Source: 12-FULL-44-12b sp964348525
Lineage (GTDB): Bacteria > Patescibacteriota > Minisyncoccia > Phycocordibacterales > Zambryskibacteraceae
DNA length: 7,015 nt
Reading direction: 5' to 3'
NCBI GenBank assembly: GCA_964348525.1
Contig: CAYGCY010000013.1
Location: forward strand, 1 to 7,015
This document shows, in pieces, positions 5,068 to 7,015 of this stretch. Made by a program: the position numbers and the translations under genes. The first letter of the stretch is position 1. The number at the start of each line of letters is the position of its first letter. The notes under the pieces were generated by a model that was given only the letters and a program-made list of their open reading frames with translations, searched no databases and had not been told where the DNA came from.

Positions 5068-5303
5068 AGAGGGGGTGTGCATAAAGCCCTATTGACTCTC
5101 GCCGCAGCGGTTTAGTATGGTTAGATTGAGAGAAAGCAGATGCTAAAAGTCGTCTAGGTGCTACAATTCGCAGTTTTGTGGGTTCTTGCAAAAACCCTCT
5201 CCTAAACATCAGGGTTGACCACCTTGTCACCGGAGCGAAAGCCCCGGCCGAGCTGAAAAGCTCGTGAATACGGTCACTGGATGCCTCTTTAGGCGTTTTT
5301 TTT
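5068..5303 (+). ncRNA. Structured leader RNA of the recombinase operon, unknown class
   Basis: This stretch lacks a convincing gene but holds many nested helices on the plus strand. A long-range closing helix AGAGGG (5068-5073) pairs with CCCTCT (5195-5200). Inside it are CTCTC/GAGAG (5096-5100 with 5128-5132), AGATG/CGTCT (5138-5142 with 5151-5155) and CTACAA/TTGTGG (5161-5166 with 5176-5181). The 3' domain is a junction closed by TGACC/GGTCA (5216-5220 with 5272-5276). It contains two GAAA-tetraloop hairpins at 5230-5247 and 5249-5264, the latter a perfect 6-bp stem. Several helices need G-U pairs that exist only on this strand. It ends in a rho-independent terminator at 5281-5303, only 14 nt before the next ATG. 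I compared it mentally with RNase P, tmRNA, SRP RNA and common riboswitches and found no match. An attenuating leader or a separate small RNA are both possible. Confidence 0.55.
5281..5303 (+). terminator. Rho-independent terminator before the recombinase operon
   Basis: ATGCCT (5281-5286) and AGGCGT (5291-5296) form a 6-bp stem with one G-U pair and a CUUU loop, followed directly by a run of eight T (5296-5303). The form is typical of an intrinsic terminator. Because only 14 nt separate it from the ATG at 5318, a promoter for that gene cannot easily fit after it, which points to regulated read-through. Confidence 0.65.
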
Positions 5304-5317
5304 GTTGTCTTAAAACA

Positions 5318-5524
5318 ATGATATCTCTCCAAAAAATGAAACAAATAGCCCCTGAGCTTTCTAGTTTGCCCGATTCGGAACTGGAGGAAATTCGAAATTC
5401 CTTATACGAATCTGCTCAACTCGCTTTTGATGTTTATTGGTCCAAGAAACTTGGTTCCAAATATCCCGTTAGGTTATTAACGTCGCCAGAAGATAACATT
5501 ATAGTTAAGCCATGGAACAAGTAG
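5318..5524 (+). CDS. 68-aa acidic protein upstream of and overlapping the serine recombinase
   Basis: The 68-residue product (MISLQKMKQIAPELSSLPD start) is helical and acidic at the front (SELEEIRNSLYESAQLAFDVYWSKK), then has a short tail ending KPWNK. Small acidic proteins of this kind are found directly before serine recombinase genes in related bacterial elements; a role as directionality factor or regulator of the recombinase is a reasonable guess, not shown. I chose ATG 5318. An earlier ATG at 5264 would translate the terminator hairpin, and ATG 5336 would shorten it by six residues. Its last codons overlap the recombinase start by 13 nt, so translation is probably coupled. No Shine-Dalgarno sequence is visible. 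Confidence 0.7.
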   Translation: MISLQKMKQIAPELSSLPDSELEEIRNSLYESAQLAFDVYWSKKLGSKYPVRLLTSPEDNIIVKPWNK

Positions 5525-7015
5525 CAAAGAAAACAGGAATAATATACTGCCGTGTTTCTTCACAGGAACAGGTATTAGGCACGAGCTTGGTTATGCAAGA
5601 ACGTTATTGTCGCGAGTATGCACAGCGAGAAAATATAGAAATAATAGGCAGGCCTTTTATTGAAGAAGGGGAATCAGCAAAGACAGCTAATCGGACAGAA
5701 TTTAAGAAAGCTTTAAATTTTTGTACTAATAAAAAAAAGCCCGTTGACTATTTCATAGTTTACAAAATTGATAGATTTGCGAGGAACCAAGACGATCACG
5801 CAATAACCCAAACATTTCTGAAAAGATATAATACAAAACTGCGTTCAGTTACGGAACATATTGACGAATCACCTGTCGGTAGAGCAATGGAGGGTATGTT
5901 ATCTGTATTTGCCGAGTTCGATAATAATGTTCGTTCCGCTAGAAGCAAGAGCGGTATGGAAGAGCGTGTGCGACAAGGTATTTGGGTATGGCCTGCACCA
6001 CTTGGATATAAACGTTTAACAAAGGGAGGAAATTTGGTTGTAGATGATAATTTTGCTCCCTATATTAGACTTGCTTTTGAGGAATATGCGAAAGGAACTC
6101 ATAGCTATCGCTCACTTTCAGAATTCCTTACAGGACGTGGGTTTCGCACTAGAACAGGCAAGAAGTCTTGTATGCAACTGATGGAGAAGATTTTACATAA
6201 CCCTATCTATTATGGAGTTATGAGAGCTTTTGGTAACGAGATTAAAGGCGAATTTGCACCAATAATAGACCGCGAATTATTTTTAAGGTGTCAACCGGAA
6301 CTTAGAAATAAGTTTAGGAGCGGTAAGAGAGATACTGCTAATCCAACGTTTCCTCTACGAAGATTCGCTCTGTGTCCTGAATGTGGCGTAGGTTTGACTG
6401 GAAGCACCTCTACTGGTCGTAAGGGAGTTAAGTATCCATATTACCATCATCAAAAACAGGGTTGCTCTGCGGCTATATCTATCCCAAAAAAAACATTGGA
6501 GCAAAATTTTGTTGAATATATACATTCAATCAGCCCAACCCAAAAATACGAGAAAGTATTTAGAGCGGTAGTCCTTGATGTCTGGCAGTCTAATTATAAG
6601 AAACTTGATGGTGAAAATGCTCGTATACGCAAAGAGATAGAAGTGTTAGAGGGAGAACGTCAACGCGTATTTGATTTACACAGGACCAGAAAATATACAG
6701 ACCAAGAGTTTCTCGGGCAAAAAGATATTATCAATTTTAAGATTGAGGAAAAGAAATTATTGTTAGAAGATAAACGGGTTGAGGAGTTCAACATGGAGGA
6801 AGCTCTTGATTACTCATTCCGTTTTGTTAGGAATAGCGCACAGACTTGGGTAGAGCTTTCAGACCTCCCAATGCACCGGGCGCGTTTTCAAAAACAGATT
6901 TTTCCTGAAAAAGTTATCTTTGATGGAAAGAAATTTGGAACCGCAAAAACATCCTTAATTTACAAGATAAATCAGCAAACTGGTGCTGATAAATCTAAAG
7001 TGGTGACCCTACCGG
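5512..7015 (+). CDS. Large serine recombinase (site-specific integrase), 3' end beyond the window
   Basis: The frame from ATG 5512 is open to the right edge (501 codons seen). The N-terminal resolvase-type catalytic domain shows IIYCRVSSQEQ (10-20), with R14 and the likely nucleophile S16, and YKIDRFARN (84-92), with R88 and R91. The long helix FAEFDNNVRSARSKSGMEERV follows (133-153). The recombinase domain begins at PLGYKR (163-168). A zinc ribbon has CPEC at 288-291 and C318 (HHQKQGC). A coiled coil spans about 344-430, and a basic tail follows. This is the full domain set of large serine integrases, which join attP and attB without high-energy cofactors and reverse with a directionality factor. 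Residues around 497-501 (VVTLP) are read from DNA resembling an antisense tRNA 3' end, so the protein probably ends within a few residues. It overlaps the 68-aa gene by 13 nt and lies behind the structured leader. Confidence 0.92.
   Translation, partial: MEQVAKKTGIIYCRVSSQEQVLGTSLVMQERYCREYAQRENIEIIGRPFIEEGESAKTANRTEFKKALNFCTNKKKPVDYFIVYKIDRFARNQDDHAITQTFLKRYNTKLRSVTEHIDESPVGRAMEGMLSVFAEFDNNVRSARSKSGMEERVRQGIWVWPAPLGYKRLTKGGNLVVDDNFAPYIRLAFEEYAKGTHSYRSLSEFLTGRGFRTRTGKKSCMQLMEKILHNPIYYGVMRAFGNEIKGEFAPIIDRELFLRCQPELRNKFRSGKRDTANPTFPLRRFALCPECGVGLTGSTSTGRKGVKYPYYHHQKQGCSAAISIPKKTLEQNFVEYIHSISPTQKYEKVFRAVVLDVWQSNYKKLDGENARIRKEIEVLEGERQRVFDLHRTRKYTDQEFLGQKDIINFKIEEKKLLLEDKRVEEFNMEEALDYSFRFVRNSAQTWVELSDLPMHRARFQKQIFPEKVIFDGKKFGTAKTSLIYKINQQTGADKSKVVTLP
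7001..7015 (-). tRNA. Possible 3' end of a tRNA gene cut by the window edge (candidate attachment site)
   Basis: Read on the minus strand, the last 15 bases are CCGGTAGGGTCACCA. This has the form of four T-stem bases, a 7-nt acceptor strand TAGGGTC, discriminator A and an encoded CCA. Only the T loop beyond the edge could confirm it. Serine recombinases often integrate at tRNA 3' ends, and here the recombinase gene itself runs into it. The evidence is short and tentative. Confidence 0.3.

Noticed and set aside
5230..5276. Resemblance to group II intron domain V (GAAA-capped hairpin with ACGGTC downstream)
   Set aside because: The bulge is too large, the lower stem does not fit, and no reverse transcriptase or other intron domains are present.
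5060..5344. 94-codon open frame on the minus strand
   Set aside because: It lies over the plus-strand structured RNA and terminator, has no family-like pattern, and its codons are explained by RNA helices.
1..7015. CRISPR array or cas genes
   Set aside because: No regularly spaced repeats and no Cas-like proteins are visible on either strand.

Overview
The window is moderately AT-rich and bacterial. Start sites mostly lack a clear Shine-Dalgarno sequence, TGA is used as a stop, and genes are small, tightly packed and often overlapping. A serine recombinase is preceded by an overlapping small acidic gene, next to a terminase-small-subunit-like gene and many short orphan proteins. I read this as an accessory, integrated region of a candidate phyla radiation (Patescibacteria) type genome. 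That taxonomic call is an inference from style, not from a marker gene.

Layout. (1) 1-1369, minus strand: the start of an unrecognised protein leaving the left edge, a three-helix membrane protein, a VapC-like PIN-domain ribonuclease, and a 56-aa lysine-rich repeat protein overlapping the PIN start. (2) 1380-1497, minus: a tRNA-like gene of long-variable-arm type whose anticodon arm carries a 37-nt insertion folding as a long hairpin. It has a -10 box just upstream. (3) 1656-3347, plus: a 563-aa protein with an N-terminal AlbA_2 (Schlafen-type) domain and a long unrecognised C-terminal region. (4) 3427-3869, plus: a terminase-small-subunit-like protein whose reading frame breaks near the C terminus. 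(5) 3808-4834, minus: a compact four-gene operon (DUF805 membrane protein, zinc-ribbon protein, 61-aa protein, 66-aa membrane protein) with overlaps or 3-5 nt gaps. (6) 4866-5317: no convincing protein gene. It holds two structured RNA elements pointing away from each other, a minus-strand pseudoknot-like RNA ending in a U-run and a plus-strand multi-helix RNA ending in a rho-independent terminator. (7) 5318-7015, plus: a 68-aa acidic protein overlapping a large serine recombinase that runs off the right edge, where the DNA looks like the 3' end of an antisense tRNA gene.

How it fits together. The recombinase is probably the integrase of the element, with a tRNA 3' end as a plausible attachment site. 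The terminase-like gene suggests phage-derived ancestry. The AlbA_2 and PIN genes are plausible defence or toxin-antitoxin cargo. The strongest candidates for something undescribed are the structured leaders at 4866-5303 and the odd tRNA at 1380-1497. The plus-strand terminator lies only 14 nt before the recombinase operon's first start codon, so read-through of a structured leader (attenuation) may control integration or excision.
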